The notes below the pieces were generated by a model. The model was not told where the DNA came from and ran no database searches. It saw only the letters and a program-made list of their open reading frames with translations. Shown here one piece after another: positions 27,394 through 36,471 of a stretch of DNA of 64,000 nucleotides. Numbering within the stretch: position 1 is the stretch's first letter; the number at the start of each line of letters is the position of its first letter. A program made the position numbers and the translations under genes. The stretch covers positions 62,001 through 126,000 of the forward strand of contig NZ_FXAW01000009.1 of NCBI RefSeq assembly GCF_900177665.1. The letters run 5' to 3'. Source of the DNA: Marivirga sericea. Lineage in GTDB: Bacteria; Bacteroidota; Bacteroidia; Cytophagales; Cyclobacteriaceae.

Positions 27394-29292
27394 ATGCAGA
27401 AGATATTTTTAAGTACTTTATTATCAATTATATTTTCAGTTCAAATCTCAGCACAAGAAAGCACTACATCTCAAAAATCTGCATTTGGAGAGGGTGCTGA
27501 AGCTATTATCCTTCTAGATAGTGGTCATAGTGTTTACAATGAGAATTTTGAATTAATATTCACACATACTACAAAAATCGAAATTCTTACTGAAGAGGGC
27601 TTAAGCTGGGCTAAAGCAATGATTCCTTACAGTGAAAATGATTCTCTGCTCTTTATCACAGGCCATACTTATAACCTCATTAATAATAAACTTCAAATTG
27701 ATAGTTTGAATAAGACCACCATAAAAAAGGAGAACACCAATGGCATAATTGAAAATTATTTTAGCTTGCCTAATGCCAAGGTAGGAAGCATTGTTGAGTA
27801 TACTTATCAAATTAAAATATCCGATTGGAAACAATTAAATAGTTGGTATTTTCAGAATGATATACCGGTGGCAAAATCAACTTATACTACTGAGGTTCCT
27901 AACTATATGTTGTTTTACAAATACTTGGAAGGTTCTTTGAACTTGGACGATTTTAACAGAAAAACTGTCAAAAAAATGATTGACGGAAAACAAACTGATG
28001 TCCTCATTGAAGATTTTAAGATGGATAGCATTCCTGCTTACGTTCAAGAAGCTGATATTCCTGGGTCCGACTATTTCATTTCCAAGTTGAAATTTAAGCT
28101 TGCTGAATATACCTTACCCAAAAAATCAACTGTATTTTTATTACCACAAAATTATGAGGAATTAGCTTATAATTGGGCTGGGGCTCCATTTTTCAGAGAA
28201 GTATATACTAGAGATAGCTATTTGCAAACTGAAATCGATAAAATATACCATCCCGAGCTGTTCAAAACGGATGTAATGAAGGGTTTTTATTTCTTTATCA
28301 GAAATAATTTCTCAGTTGACTTATCCTACAATGACAAAAGCCTTGAACAAGCGTATAAAGCAAGAAAAGGGACACCACAGCAAATCAATATGTTATTGAC
28401 CAAAATGTTAAACCAATCTGGTTTTGATGCCTATTTAATTGCCTTAAGCTCTCTAGAAAATAGGCCTACCTATCCGGAAAACCCGTATTTTGAACTCTTC
28501 GATGTTTATATTTCCATGGTGAGGTACAATGGTAAAAATTATTTCCTAGATGCCTCTAACAAAAACTTATTATTCAATATGCTTCCGCCTAACTTCATAA
28601 ACAATGGCGGTTTAGTCATTTCGCAAGAGGCCCCTGGATTTGTGCCATTAGAATTTAATTTTCAAGATAAAGAAATGGTTGCCGCTGAATTCAAAATATC
28701 AGATACCGCTACAATCAAAGGTTCCTACGAAGTAAAAAGAGAAGGATACGCTGTCTATAGTTTTGACTCGCGCTTTTTAAGTAATAATCGTACTTACAAC
28801 GACTATTTGATTGAAACTATATTTGAAAATATGGACTGGCAAATCAATAAGCATGATGTTAATGAAGAATTTGATGAAAATAAAATTCTTAAAGAGTATC
28901 TTTCCTTTGTTAGACCTGCTGATTCTGTAGCTAAAAACTATATGAAGATTAACCCTATTGTATTTAACGAATTTTCTCAGAATCAATTACAGGCAGAAGA
29001 AAGACAAAACCCACTTACGCTGTACACTCCCTTAGTCCGAAAAGCAAGTTATACATATGAAATACCAGACGGATGGACTGTCTTGGAACACCCATCCAAC
29101 AAAAGTATTGCATTACAAGATGGGAAAGGAAAGTTTATGTATCAATACAAGAAAACAGGTGACGTCATGAAAATTGAATATTCCATCGATTATGACCAAG
29201 TCATTTATATGCCTGATGAGTATCTCATGATTAAGACTTTCTTACAGGAAATGACTGATGCTCTCAATCAGAAAATCATTTTGATTCGTTAA
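27394..29292 (+). CDS. DUF3857 / transglutaminase-like exported protein without a catalytic cysteine
   Basis: A 632-residue exported protein (signal peptide about 1-20). Residues about 50-220 match DUF3857 (SWAKAMIPYSENDSLLFITGHTYN, with the YFSLPNAKVGSIVEYTYQI block). Residues about 285-400 have the transglutaminase-like fold, with KGTPQQINMLLTKMLNQSGFDAYLIAL in place of the cysteine-bearing motif and NYFLDAS near D386 in place of the catalytic Asp. I see no cysteine anywhere in the protein, so it cannot be an active transglutaminase or cysteine protease. Such proteins are common in Bacteroidota, with unknown roles. It ends 4 bases into the convergent neighbour. Confidence 0.8.
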   Translation: MQKIFLSTLLSIIFSVQISAQESTTSQKSAFGEGAEAIILLDSGHSVYNENFELIFTHTTKIEILTEEGLSWAKAMIPYSENDSLLFITGHTYNLINNKLQIDSLNKTTIKKENTNGIIENYFSLPNAKVGSIVEYTYQIKISDWKQLNSWYFQNDIPVAKSTYTTEVPNYMLFYKYLEGSLNLDDFNRKTVKKMIDGKQTDVLIEDFKMDSIPAYVQEADIPGSDYFISKLKFKLAEYTLPKKSTVFLLPQNYEELAYNWAGAPFFREVYTRDSYLQTEIDKIYHPELFKTDVMKGFYFFIRNNFSVDLSYNDKSLEQAYKARKGTPQQINMLLTKMLNQSGFDAYLIALSSLENRPTYPENPYFELFDVYISMVRYNGKNYFLDASNKNLLFNMLPPNFINNGGLVISQEAPGFVPLEFNFQDKEMVAAEFKISDTATIKGSYEVKREGYAVYSFDSRFLSNNRTYNDYLIETIFENMDWQINKHDVNEEFDENKILKEYLSFVRPADSVAKNYMKINPIVFNEFSQNQLQAEERQNPLTLYTPLVRKASYTYEIPDGWTVLEHPSNKSIALQDGKGKFMYQYKKTGDVMKIEYSIDYDQVIYMPDEYLMIKTFLQEMTDALNQKIILIR

Positions 29293-30314
29293 TTATGCTC
29301 TATCAAATATAACAAGCTCTCGGCTACTACATCGCCCATCGTTTTACAATTATTAAAAGCATTGTGCTTGTAGTGCTCTGCGAGTTCTAATTTCAAATTA
29401 GAGATGTTTTCTGGAGTTGAAATCACATCTTTTCGCATGGCCTTCATCAACTCTTTAAGATTATGATCAGAGGCTTTCATTCTGTTTACAATTAATGAAC
29501 GCTCCTCTTTTTGGTATTGCTTAACAGTAGCGGGAGTCATTAATTCCAAACCTAATTCAATAATCGGATTATTTTGCTTGAAATATTGAGGCATATAAAC
29601 GGCTTTTCTACCCTCGTAGGACTGCTGATCAAAATCAATGGATTTAATTCTATAATGAATTTCTTCAAAATCAGGGGTTATATCAATTACAAAATTACTG
29701 GAGTGCATATCACCTAAAAGTCGCACAAAACATCTTTCTGTAAACTTAACGAATTCTTTTGCCAGTCTGATTTTATTCAGTTTATCATCATTCATATAAT
29801 TTCGGATGAACTGATCGCCTGGTATTCCAGGAATATGCTCCTCTATAAGCGTATCACCATTTACGATATAACTCATCCTGTTGGGAGACAGCAAATGCTC
29901 CAATTCCAAGCCGTAAATTCGAGATGCATCTGCTTTTTTAATATAAAAATAGTCAAAATTATCATTAATCTGGTTCACGATACGTACTCGGAAAGGATAA
30001 GTGTTCCCATAAGTGCAAGCGTCTACTCTGTCTACATAAAGATGCTCCATTACAGACAGATCTCCATCGGCTTTAAGAATAGCATAGATATTTTTAAGCC
30101 CATAGTAGATATGCTTCATATCGTCTTGAGGGAAGAATAGAGTTTCCCAGAGTGTATCATTATCTTCGCTGTCATAAAGCGGAATTGCATTATTTGCCCG
30201 CGTTAAATCATTGTAAGTGATAGGTATATCAAGCTGCCTCCCATGATTTTTTAGGTACTTGATTAGATTATTACTGACAGGAAATATCTTCTTCTTCTTA
30301 CTGATTAAAGCCAT
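29289..30314 (-). CDS. Putative kinase-fold protein (protein-kinase-like)
   Basis: I find no named family, but the 341-residue protein has the layout of a kinase-like fold. A lysine candidate (K126 or K127 in DYFYIKKAD) and an acidic helix residue (LELEHLL, about 136-142) are followed by the hinge LIEEHIPGIPGDQF, the catalytic loop LLGDMHSSNFVID (D202, H204, N207) and a metal-site SIDFD (D227, D229). This is the HGDxHxxN-like arrangement of aminoglycoside phosphotransferases and WaaP/KdkA-type kinases. It lies 33 bases after the LpxH-like gene, presumably co-transcribed. The kinase assignment is inference from motifs. Confidence 0.6.
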   Translation of the reverse strand: MALISKKKKIFPVSNNLIKYLKNHGRQLDIPITYNDLTRANNAIPLYDSEDNDTLWETLFFPQDDMKHIYYGLKNIYAILKADGDLSVMEHLYVDRVDACTYGNTYPFRVRIVNQINDNFDYFYIKKADASRIYGLELEHLLSPNRMSYIVNGDTLIEEHIPGIPGDQFIRNYMNDDKLNKIRLAKEFVKFTERCFVRLLGDMHSSNFVIDITPDFEEIHYRIKSIDFDQQSYEGRKAVYMPQYFKQNNPIIELGLELMTPATVKQYQKEERSLIVNRMKASDHNLKELMKAMRKDVISTPENISNLKLELAEHYKHNAFNNCKTMGDVVAESLLYLIEHN

Positions 30315-30347
30315 ATTCGAATATAAAGCCTTTTCAGCAAAATATTA

Positions 30348-31184
30348 TTATGCAGTCTTTTTTCGCATGTTTATTTCTTCAGTTTCTACGGGGGATACGT
30401 ATTCTAACTTAAGTTCTTCCAGTTTTTTATGATTAGACTTATATCCGGAAGTATCAGCATAATACACTAATGACCAATTACCATTCTCATCTTCTCCTAA
30501 AGCACTCATACTTTCAACCCAATCGCCTGAATTCATGTAGATAAGCCCTTCGATTTCTTTTAAAGCAGGTTGGTGGATATGCCCGCAAATAATCCCATCG
30601 CAATTCTTAATTTTAGCAATTTCAACTAATTGCTTCTCAAAATCATCTATGTAAGAAACCGCAGACTTCACTTTCGACTTCACTACCTGGCTAAGCGAAT
30701 AATATGGCAGCCCTTTACTTCTTCTGTACTTATTATATTTAGAATTAACCCACAAAAGGAAAGTATAGCCCACATCTCCTAATTTTGCGACCCATTTCAA
30801 ATTGGTTGTAATAGAATCAAAAATATCACCATGAACGACATAGAATTTCCTTCCATTGCTTTCAATCATCAAGTCTCGTGTTATTGTAAGATTACCTACT
30901 TTGAATGGCAGCACTTGGTCTAGAAAATCATCATGATTACCTCTTAGGTAGATGACTTCTGTTTTATGCTCCTCAATCATTTTCAAAATTCTGTTAAAAA
31001 AACGAGTATGCTTTCTTTTCCAAATACCGTATTTTTTGAGTTGCCATCCGTCAATTATGTCTCCATTCAATATTAATCTGTCGCAACTACACTGTTTAAG
31101 AAATTTTACCAATTCTTTCGCTTTGGAGCCCTTAGTGCCAAGGTGGACATCGGATATTACTAAAGTTTTATAATGTGTTATCAT
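30348..31184 (-). CDS. UDP-2,3-diacylglucosamine diphosphatase-like metallophosphoesterase
   Basis: A calcineurin-type phosphoesterase of LpxH/YbbF type, probably the lipid A step that cleaves UDP-2,3-diacylglucosamine to lipid X. The 278-residue form from the ATG at 31184 (MITHYKTLVISDVHLG) has all metal motifs: SDVHLG, NGDIIDG, RGNHDD, HGDIFD and GHIHQP. Upstream ATGs (31214, 31211) would add ten residues but lie under a hairpin. Related LpxH2-like hydrolases of unknown substrate are possible. It precedes the kinase-fold gene by 33 bases. Confidence 0.85.
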   Translation of the reverse strand: MITHYKTLVISDVHLGTKGSKAKELVKFLKQCSCDRLILNGDIIDGWQLKKYGIWKRKHTRFFNRILKMIEEHKTEVIYLRGNHDDFLDQVLPFKVGNLTITRDLMIESNGRKFYVVHGDIFDSITTNLKWVAKLGDVGYTFLLWVNSKYNKYRRSKGLPYYSLSQVVKSKVKSAVSYIDDFEKQLVEIAKIKNCDGIICGHIHQPALKEIEGLIYMNSGDWVESMSALGEDENGNWSLVYYADTSGYKSNHKKLEELKLEYVSPVETEEINMRKKTA

Positions 31185-31211
31185 GACCTTTATTGGTTTC
31201 TTAAAGGTCAT
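31183..31211. promoter_or_regulatory. 10-bp inverted repeat over the LpxH-like gene start
   Basis: ATGACCTTTA (31183-31192) and TAAAGGTCAT (31202-31211) are perfect 10-base inverted repeats with a 9-base spacer. On the minus strand the hairpin covers two in-frame upstream ATGs and ends inside the ATG at 31184. Confidence 0.55.
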
Positions 31212-31400
31212 CAATACATATTAATTGGTGTTTAAGCAGTTGTTAAACAATTGAAAAGGATTTCAGGAAATTTCCAACTTTAGTAACATTGGTATAAAAA
31301 GCCGTCAACTTTTGAGTAATATTCAAACTAAAGATACTGGGTTATATTGAGCTTTACGGAATATTAAAAACGAAGGCTTAGTATTACGGTCAAGACTAAC

Positions 31401-32267
31401 CTATTCCCGCTTTTTGATCACAATGCTTTTATTCTGAACAGAACTAAACTGAATAAACCCTAATGGCTCATTCTGAGGGTCTGTTAAATTCTTGATATTA
31501 GTGGTTGGATTCACAGGAGGTGGGCTGAAAACACCACCATCATTAAATAATAGGTTTATAAATTCAACATAATATTGATAAACATCCTCATTTAAGGTGT
31601 ATAGGTTCAAGCTAATAGAGTCTTCCTCTTCAAATGAGCCTGGCACAGGTAAGGCTAGAAATTCTTTCCCAAAAAACTCAGAAGTTAAAACAGAATTTGA
31701 AAATGCGCCTCGTGAATTTTGAAGGGTATCATTAACTGTTACATCCAACTTAAAATATTCGACCCCTTCATTATTTAAACTACCATTTACGAACAAGAAA
31801 TAGCCCTCTCCAAAAGATGGTTGGCCAATACTTTCCAGTTCTTTATCCGATAAATAATACAAAGAGTCTAGGGTAGCATTTTTCAGTATTGTGCCTTTCG
31901 CTTCTAGCCGCTCTCCTTTTGCAACGATCTGAAGGGTATATTCCTGACCTACTGATAAGGCTATGGGACTATTGGTAGTGTACGCACTGTCTTCACTATT
32001 ATAATTAAATTGTGTAATCTGATTACTGTTGTCGTCAAGTAAAATGACTTCTGCCTCCTCAAAAGGAGAAAGGCCACTGGTGTCATAATAATTTAATGAT
32101 TCTGAAATCTTTATACTTTGAAATGAACTTTCACTCACTAAACGTCCTTCAATGACCAGCTTTTTCTCAGATTGAGTTAAATCAATATCAATTATTTCTT
32201 GGCACCCCCAGCTGACAAGTACTGCCATTATTAAACTCAATATTTTATACTTATTTGCTCTCATCAT
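31401..32267 (-). CDS. DUF4249 lipoprotein
   Basis: A 288-residue lipoprotein: signal KYKILSLIMAVLVSWGC, with the lipobox cysteine at C22. The following beta-rich region starts QEIIDIDLTQSEKKLVIEGRL, typical of DUF4249 proteins found beside TonB receptors in Bacteroidota. Its start overlaps the upstream TonB-receptor stop by ATGA, so it is translationally coupled. It is probably a surface partner in nutrient uptake; the ligand is unknown. Confidence 0.85.
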   Translation of the reverse strand: MMRANKYKILSLIMAVLVSWGCQEIIDIDLTQSEKKLVIEGRLVSESSFQSIKISESLNYYDTSGLSPFEEAEVILLDDNSNQITQFNYNSEDSAYTTNSPIALSVGQEYTLQIVAKGERLEAKGTILKNATLDSLYYLSDKELESIGQPSFGEGYFLFVNGSLNNEGVEYFKLDVTVNDTLQNSRGAFSNSVLTSEFFGKEFLALPVPGSFEEEDSISLNLYTLNEDVYQYYVEFINLLFNDGGVFSPPPVNPTTNIKNLTDPQNEPLGFIQFSSVQNKSIVIKKRE

Positions 32268-34642
32268 TTAAAAGAAAAGTTGTAGGTAACAGAAGGAATG
32301 ATACCGAACAAAGCTGTTTTGACAGCTGCAGGTCTAGTGCTAGTTATAGGGCCGTCCTCAGCTTCATTAAAAGTTGGGTCATTATTATTGACTTGTCTAA
32401 ACTCTATTGAGAAAGGATTTTTTCGATTATAAACATTATAAAATGATACCGTAATCTCATGATTATAACGCTTCCATCTACTATTTAATTCATAGGTTAA
32501 GCCTAAATCCATTCTATGAAAATCTGGCATTCTGCTATCGTTTCGTTTACTATCATCATAATAAGGAATATTTTGACCACTAATCACGTATCTACCTTCC
32601 GGAAAAGTAACTGCTGCTCCACTGGCATATACCCAGTTACCAGAAAGTGATAATCGCTCAGAAAACTTATGCGATAGTACCAAAGCAATGTCATGCGGTT
32701 TATCATAGCGTGCCAAATAGGGCTCACCACTAGCAACACCTTCAATTTGCCTTTGTGTTCTTGATAGCGTATAACTCAGCCAGCCACTGGTTTTTCCAAT
32801 GTTCTTTCTTAGCATAAATTCTGCACCATAAGACCAAGCGATTCCATCCGCTACTGCTGTTTCAATCCTATCATTTAAAAGAACATCCTCTCCAGGTAGA
32901 AAATCCACTACATTCTGAAGCCATTTATAATACCCTTCTACTGAAATCTCCCAAGCATTATCTTTCAGGTTTCTAAAATACCCTAAAGCCACTTGATCTC
33001 CAATAACAGGTTTTATATGATAATCAGCGGGAATCCAGCGGTCGGTGGGGAAACCAGCCGTAGCATTTGTGGCGACCTGTAAGTATTGACGCATTCTGTT
33101 ATAAGATGCTTTTAAACTAGTTTTAGAATTAACCATATATCGTATACCTAATCTAGGTTCGAAGCCACCATAATGCTTTACTAGTTCACCACTTCCGTAA
33201 GCATCAGTTCTAATTTCATTTTCAGGACTCTTTCTTTCTCCTTCAGCATAGATAGAGACCGAATCAGCCCCGATTTTCGCAAAGGATGAATAACGAATCC
33301 CATATTCCATACTTAATTTATCCGTGATAGTATGTTGGTTGCTTAAGTATACTGCCGTTTCCACCGCAAAGTCATTTTGCAACTCGAAGCTTTGAATATT
33401 GGAATCTTGACCAGTAATTTCAGCAGGTGCAAAAACATGGTAAATAGCATTGGCTCCGAAAAAAAGCGTATTGTTGTTATTTAAGAAATAATCAAAATCA
33501 AGCTTCAAATTATACTCTTGCAGCCCTGAATTCCAATTAAAGCCTGTTCCAGCTGAGTTGACATCAAAGCCGTAATCAAAATTACTGTACAATAATGTAG
33601 TATTTAAAAATAATTTTTCGTTAAAAAGGTGGTTCCAGCGAGTGGCAAATGTGGAGTTCCCCCAATCGAATCCGAACAAATCTTGAAAACCTAGATTGTC
33701 GCGACCAAAATAGCCTGAAACAAAAATTTTATCTTTATCACTAAATCTATAATTGAATTTAGTATTGAAATCGTAGAAGTAAAGCGTATTATTTCTAATA
33801 TTTTCATCCTGAGCAAAGCCCAAAAACACATCTGCGTAGGTCCTTCTTCCTGATAATAACAAAGAAGATTTATCCTTCACAATGGGGATTTCCGCAGTTA
33901 AGCGACTACTGATACTTCCTATTCCTCCTGATGCTTCAAACTTTTGATTATTACCTTCTCTCATTTGAATATCCAAAATCGAAGAAATACGTCCACCGTA
34001 TTTAGCAGGGATTCCACCTTTATAAATTTCTACATTCTTAACTGCATCAGGATTAAACACAGAAAAGAAACCGAGCAAATGACTAGCATTGTAAACAGTG
34101 GCTTCATCCAAAAGAATTAAATTCTGATCAGAACTACCTCCTCTCACGAACATGCCAGAAGTACCTTCGCCTGCTGTAGAAACACCTGGCAGTAATTGTA
34201 AACTTTTTACAACGTCCACTTCCCCAAAAAGTGCCGGCATGGATTTAATTCTTTCAATTTGAAGCTTTTCTGTGCTCATCTTAACAGAGCTCACATTTTC
34301 ATCACTCCTTCTTGCTGAAACAACTACCTCCTCTAAGCTGGATGTTTCTTCTTTTAAACTGAAGTTTATAGCAACATCTTTTGTAAGATTAACTTCTATC
34401 ACTTTGGTGGCGTATCCAACATAACTGGCCATAAGTGTATATTCTCCTTTTGGTAATTCAAAAGAGTAGTAGCCATAAATATTGGTAGCCATTCCGTTGG
34501 CACGATCGTTTTTATCGACAACGGTTGCCCCAATCAAAACTTCACCTGAGCTTTCGTCTTTTACGTAACCACTAATGGTATATTGTTGTGCAAATAAGGG
34601 AGCAGCTGTAAAAAATAGAAAAATTAATAGTTTAAATTTCAT
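32264..34642 (-). CDS. TonB-dependent outer-membrane receptor with CarboxypepD-regulatory domain
   Basis: A 792-residue outer-membrane receptor. A signal peptide (1-18, ending near APLFA) is followed by a CarboxypepD-regulatory-like domain (about 22-105), the plug with PALFGEVDVVKSLQLLPGVSTAGEGTSGMFVRGG (about 135-170), and a long TonB-barrel region ending in aromatic-rich TYNFSFK. The last residues FSFK fit the outer-membrane insertion signal of barrel proteins. It is paired with the DUF4249 lipoprotein. No SusD gene is adjacent, so it is not a SusCD glycan system; the ligand is unknown. Confidence 0.93.
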   Translation of the reverse strand: MKFKLLIFLFFTAAPLFAQQYTISGYVKDESSGEVLIGATVVDKNDRANGMATNIYGYYSFELPKGEYTLMASYVGYATKVIEVNLTKDVAINFSLKEETSSLEEVVVSARRSDENVSSVKMSTEKLQIERIKSMPALFGEVDVVKSLQLLPGVSTAGEGTSGMFVRGGSSDQNLILLDEATVYNASHLLGFFSVFNPDAVKNVEIYKGGIPAKYGGRISSILDIQMREGNNQKFEASGGIGSISSRLTAEIPIVKDKSSLLLSGRRTYADVFLGFAQDENIRNNTLYFYDFNTKFNYRFSDKDKIFVSGYFGRDNLGFQDLFGFDWGNSTFATRWNHLFNEKLFLNTTLLYSNFDYGFDVNSAGTGFNWNSGLQEYNLKLDFDYFLNNNNTLFFGANAIYHVFAPAEITGQDSNIQSFELQNDFAVETAVYLSNQHTITDKLSMEYGIRYSSFAKIGADSVSIYAEGERKSPENEIRTDAYGSGELVKHYGGFEPRLGIRYMVNSKTSLKASYNRMRQYLQVATNATAGFPTDRWIPADYHIKPVIGDQVALGYFRNLKDNAWEISVEGYYKWLQNVVDFLPGEDVLLNDRIETAVADGIAWSYGAEFMLRKNIGKTSGWLSYTLSRTQRQIEGVASGEPYLARYDKPHDIALVLSHKFSERLSLSGNWVYASGAAVTFPEGRYVISGQNIPYYDDSKRNDSRMPDFHRMDLGLTYELNSRWKRYNHEITVSFYNVYNRKNPFSIEFRQVNNNDPTFNEAEDGPITSTRPAAVKTALFGIIPSVTYNFSFK

Positions 34643-34758
34643 AAGGTTTGACAGTGGGATAACATAGCATCGAAAGGAAAACGAAGCTTGCCTACTTTTG
34701 TTAAAAAATTCAGGAAAACATTAAAATTGTTTTTGATGAATGGAGTATCTAGAGGACA

Positions 34759-34795
34759 AATAAAAACCGATGGAAATAAGAAACTTGCCATCGGT
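34759..34795 (-). terminator. Terminator of the acyl carrier protein gene
   Basis: On the minus strand, ACCGATGG/CCATCGGT arms (34795-34788 and 34773-34766) with a 14-base loop, followed by TTTTTATT (34765-34758). It lies 31 bases after the ACP stop. Confidence 0.7.
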
Positions 34796-34825
34796 ATCAA
34801 TTCAAAAAGTAATCATTCAAAAAAT

Positions 34826-35077
34826 TTATTCAGCTCCCTGAATTTTTTCGTCAATATACTTAACAGCTTGATTGATAGTTGATAATTTTTCAGCATCCAT
34901 ATCTGGAATTCTAATATTGAAGTTCTGTTCGAATTCCATTACTAATTCTGCGTAGTCAAGGGAATCTATGCCTAAGTCCTTAATGAAGCTTGCATCCGCC
35001 GTTACCTCTGAACTGGCAATTCCTAATTTCTCGACTAATATAGTAGTAATAGTTTTTTGAATTTCTTCTTTTGGCAT
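34826..35077 (-). CDS. Acyl carrier protein
   Basis: A small acidic carrier protein of 83 residues. The phosphopantetheine site is S39 in LGIDSLDYAELVMEFE. This differs from the usual fatty-acid AcpP motif LGADSLDTVELVM, so it may be a second ACP with a special acyl-chain or polyketide/lipid role. A reading frame is open to a GTG at 35095, but that codon is within the promoter element, so ATG 35077 (MPKEEIQKTI) is used. It has its own promoter and terminator, so it is expressed separately from the two-component genes next to it. Confidence 0.9.
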   Translation of the reverse strand: MPKEEIQKTITTILVEKLGIASSEVTADASFIKDLGIDSLDYAELVMEFEQNFNIRIPDMDAEKLSTINQAVKYIDEKIQGAE

Positions 35078-35094
35078 TTTGACTATTTTTTCCA

Positions 35095-35126
35095 CAAATA
35101 TAACTTTTTAAAGGGTAATCACTAAA
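35095..35126 (-). promoter_or_regulatory. Bacteroidota-type promoter of the acyl carrier protein gene
   Basis: On the minus strand, TTTA (35126-35123), a 20-base spacer and TATATTTG (35102-35095). The predicted start is near 35091, giving a 14-base leader before ATG 35077. Confidence 0.65.
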
Positions 35127-36471
35127 ATTTTAATACAAACTCCGTACCAACTCCTAACGTTGATTGAACTGAAATATTTCCTTGATGTTTTCTCACTATC
35201 TCTTTAGATAAACTTAGGCCTATTCCTGAACCATTTTTCTTGGTTGTAAAAAAGGGAATAAAAATTTTAGTTAAAGCTTCTGGTTCAATTCCTGTACCAT
35301 CATCTTTCACACTGATAACGACTCTCTTTTTAGCATCAAGGTTGGAACTAATCCATATATTTTTTTCTCCTTGCTCGGGATCAAAAGACTCTGATGCATT
35401 TTTAATTAAATTTATAATAACCTGTTCAATTAACTCTCTGTCAATCAAAATCTCCTTCACTCTTTCATCTAATGATTTATGAACTTTAATAGACTTCGCC
35501 TTCAGATCTTTTCTCATTAGCAAGCATATGCCTTCTAAAAGCACATTAACATTTTCACTCTGGAGTTTAGGAGTCGGTGTATGCGTTAAATTTCTGAACT
35601 CATTTAAAAATCTGATAAGACCTTCACTTCTACTTTCTATGGTTTTTAATGAATACATCAAATCTTCCATATCATCTTTTTGAATAGGAACTTCCTCCGC
35701 TCCATTCACTTTATAATCGCTTAGCATTTCACGAGTTGTACCGGTCAACGATGAGATGGGAGTAACGGAATTCATGATTTCATGCGTTAAGACTCTTATA
35801 AGATTTCTCCATGCCTCCATCTCCTTTTCATCTAACTCTGTTTGAATATTCTGCAGAGACACCAGCTTAAACTGTTTGTCATGCAATTGCAATTCAATGG
35901 CATATACAGACAGCTGTCTACTTTCTTCGCCTATTGTGACTTGTATTAATTTGCTTCCTCCGGTTTTAAGTTCTTTAAAAGTGTCTACTAATTCCTCGCT
36001 CACTTTAGCCAGTTGTTGAATATTATTGACTTGATATGAGGTGTTTAATAATTTTTTTGCAGCAAAATTATACAGTTGAATATCACCTGACTTATTAAAT
36101 GTTATGATACCGATTCCAACATGCTGAACTATATTTCTGAAGTATTGATACTCTGCTTCCTTTTCTTTTTGCCTTCCTTTAATAGCATCTATTATCGCTA
36201 AATACTGTTTTTTTAAATCCTCATTTTTCTCTACAGGTTCGAAGTCCATTTCATCATTTTTCAGCTGTTCTAAAAAACGATTTATTGATATTTCATTCGC
36301 TGCCTGCTCCTTGAAAAAAGCCCTCGCTTGAAATACTATCAAGACCAAAAAAACTATGCCTAAAAATGTAGACTCATTGTAGACTGTTACGATTGCCCAC
36401 ACAAAAATTGTTAAGGACAATAGAATCAGTCGAATTAAAAACTTTTTTAAGAGTGGGTTATTGAAGGTCAT
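35122..36471 (-). CDS. PAS-domain sensor histidine kinase (NtrY-like)
   Basis: A 449-residue membrane kinase. Two N-terminal membrane helices (about 11-48) are followed by a linker, a PAS domain (about 105-200), HisKA with phospho-acceptor in LTHEIMNSVTPISSLTG, and HATPase_c with NLIKNASESF, DDGTGIEPEAL and GSGIGLSLSKEIVRKH. The start overlaps the upstream response-regulator gene by 14 bases, so it is its dedicated partner. The layout resembles NtrY, but no nitrogen link is shown. Confidence 0.92.
   Translation of the reverse strand: MTFNNPLLKKFLIRLILLSLTIFVWAIVTVYNESTFLGIVFLVLIVFQARAFFKEQAANEISINRFLEQLKNDEMDFEPVEKNEDLKKQYLAIIDAIKGRQKEKEAEYQYFRNIVQHVGIGIITFNKSGDIQLYNFAAKKLLNTSYQVNNIQQLAKVSEELVDTFKELKTGGSKLIQVTIGEESRQLSVYAIELQLHDKQFKLVSLQNIQTELDEKEMEAWRNLIRVLTHEIMNSVTPISSLTGTTREMLSDYKVNGAEEVPIQKDDMEDLMYSLKTIESRSEGLIRFLNEFRNLTHTPTPKLQSENVNVLLEGICLLMRKDLKAKSIKVHKSLDERVKEILIDRELIEQVIINLIKNASESFDPEQGEKNIWISSNLDAKKRVVISVKDDGTGIEPEALTKIFIPFFTTKKNGSGIGLSLSKEIVRKHQGNISVQSTLGVGTEFVLKF

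Noticed and set aside
34688-34882. Rightward frame of 64 codons over the ACP gene's 3' end
   Set aside because: It is antisense to the ACP gene and crosses that gene's terminator, with no family signature.
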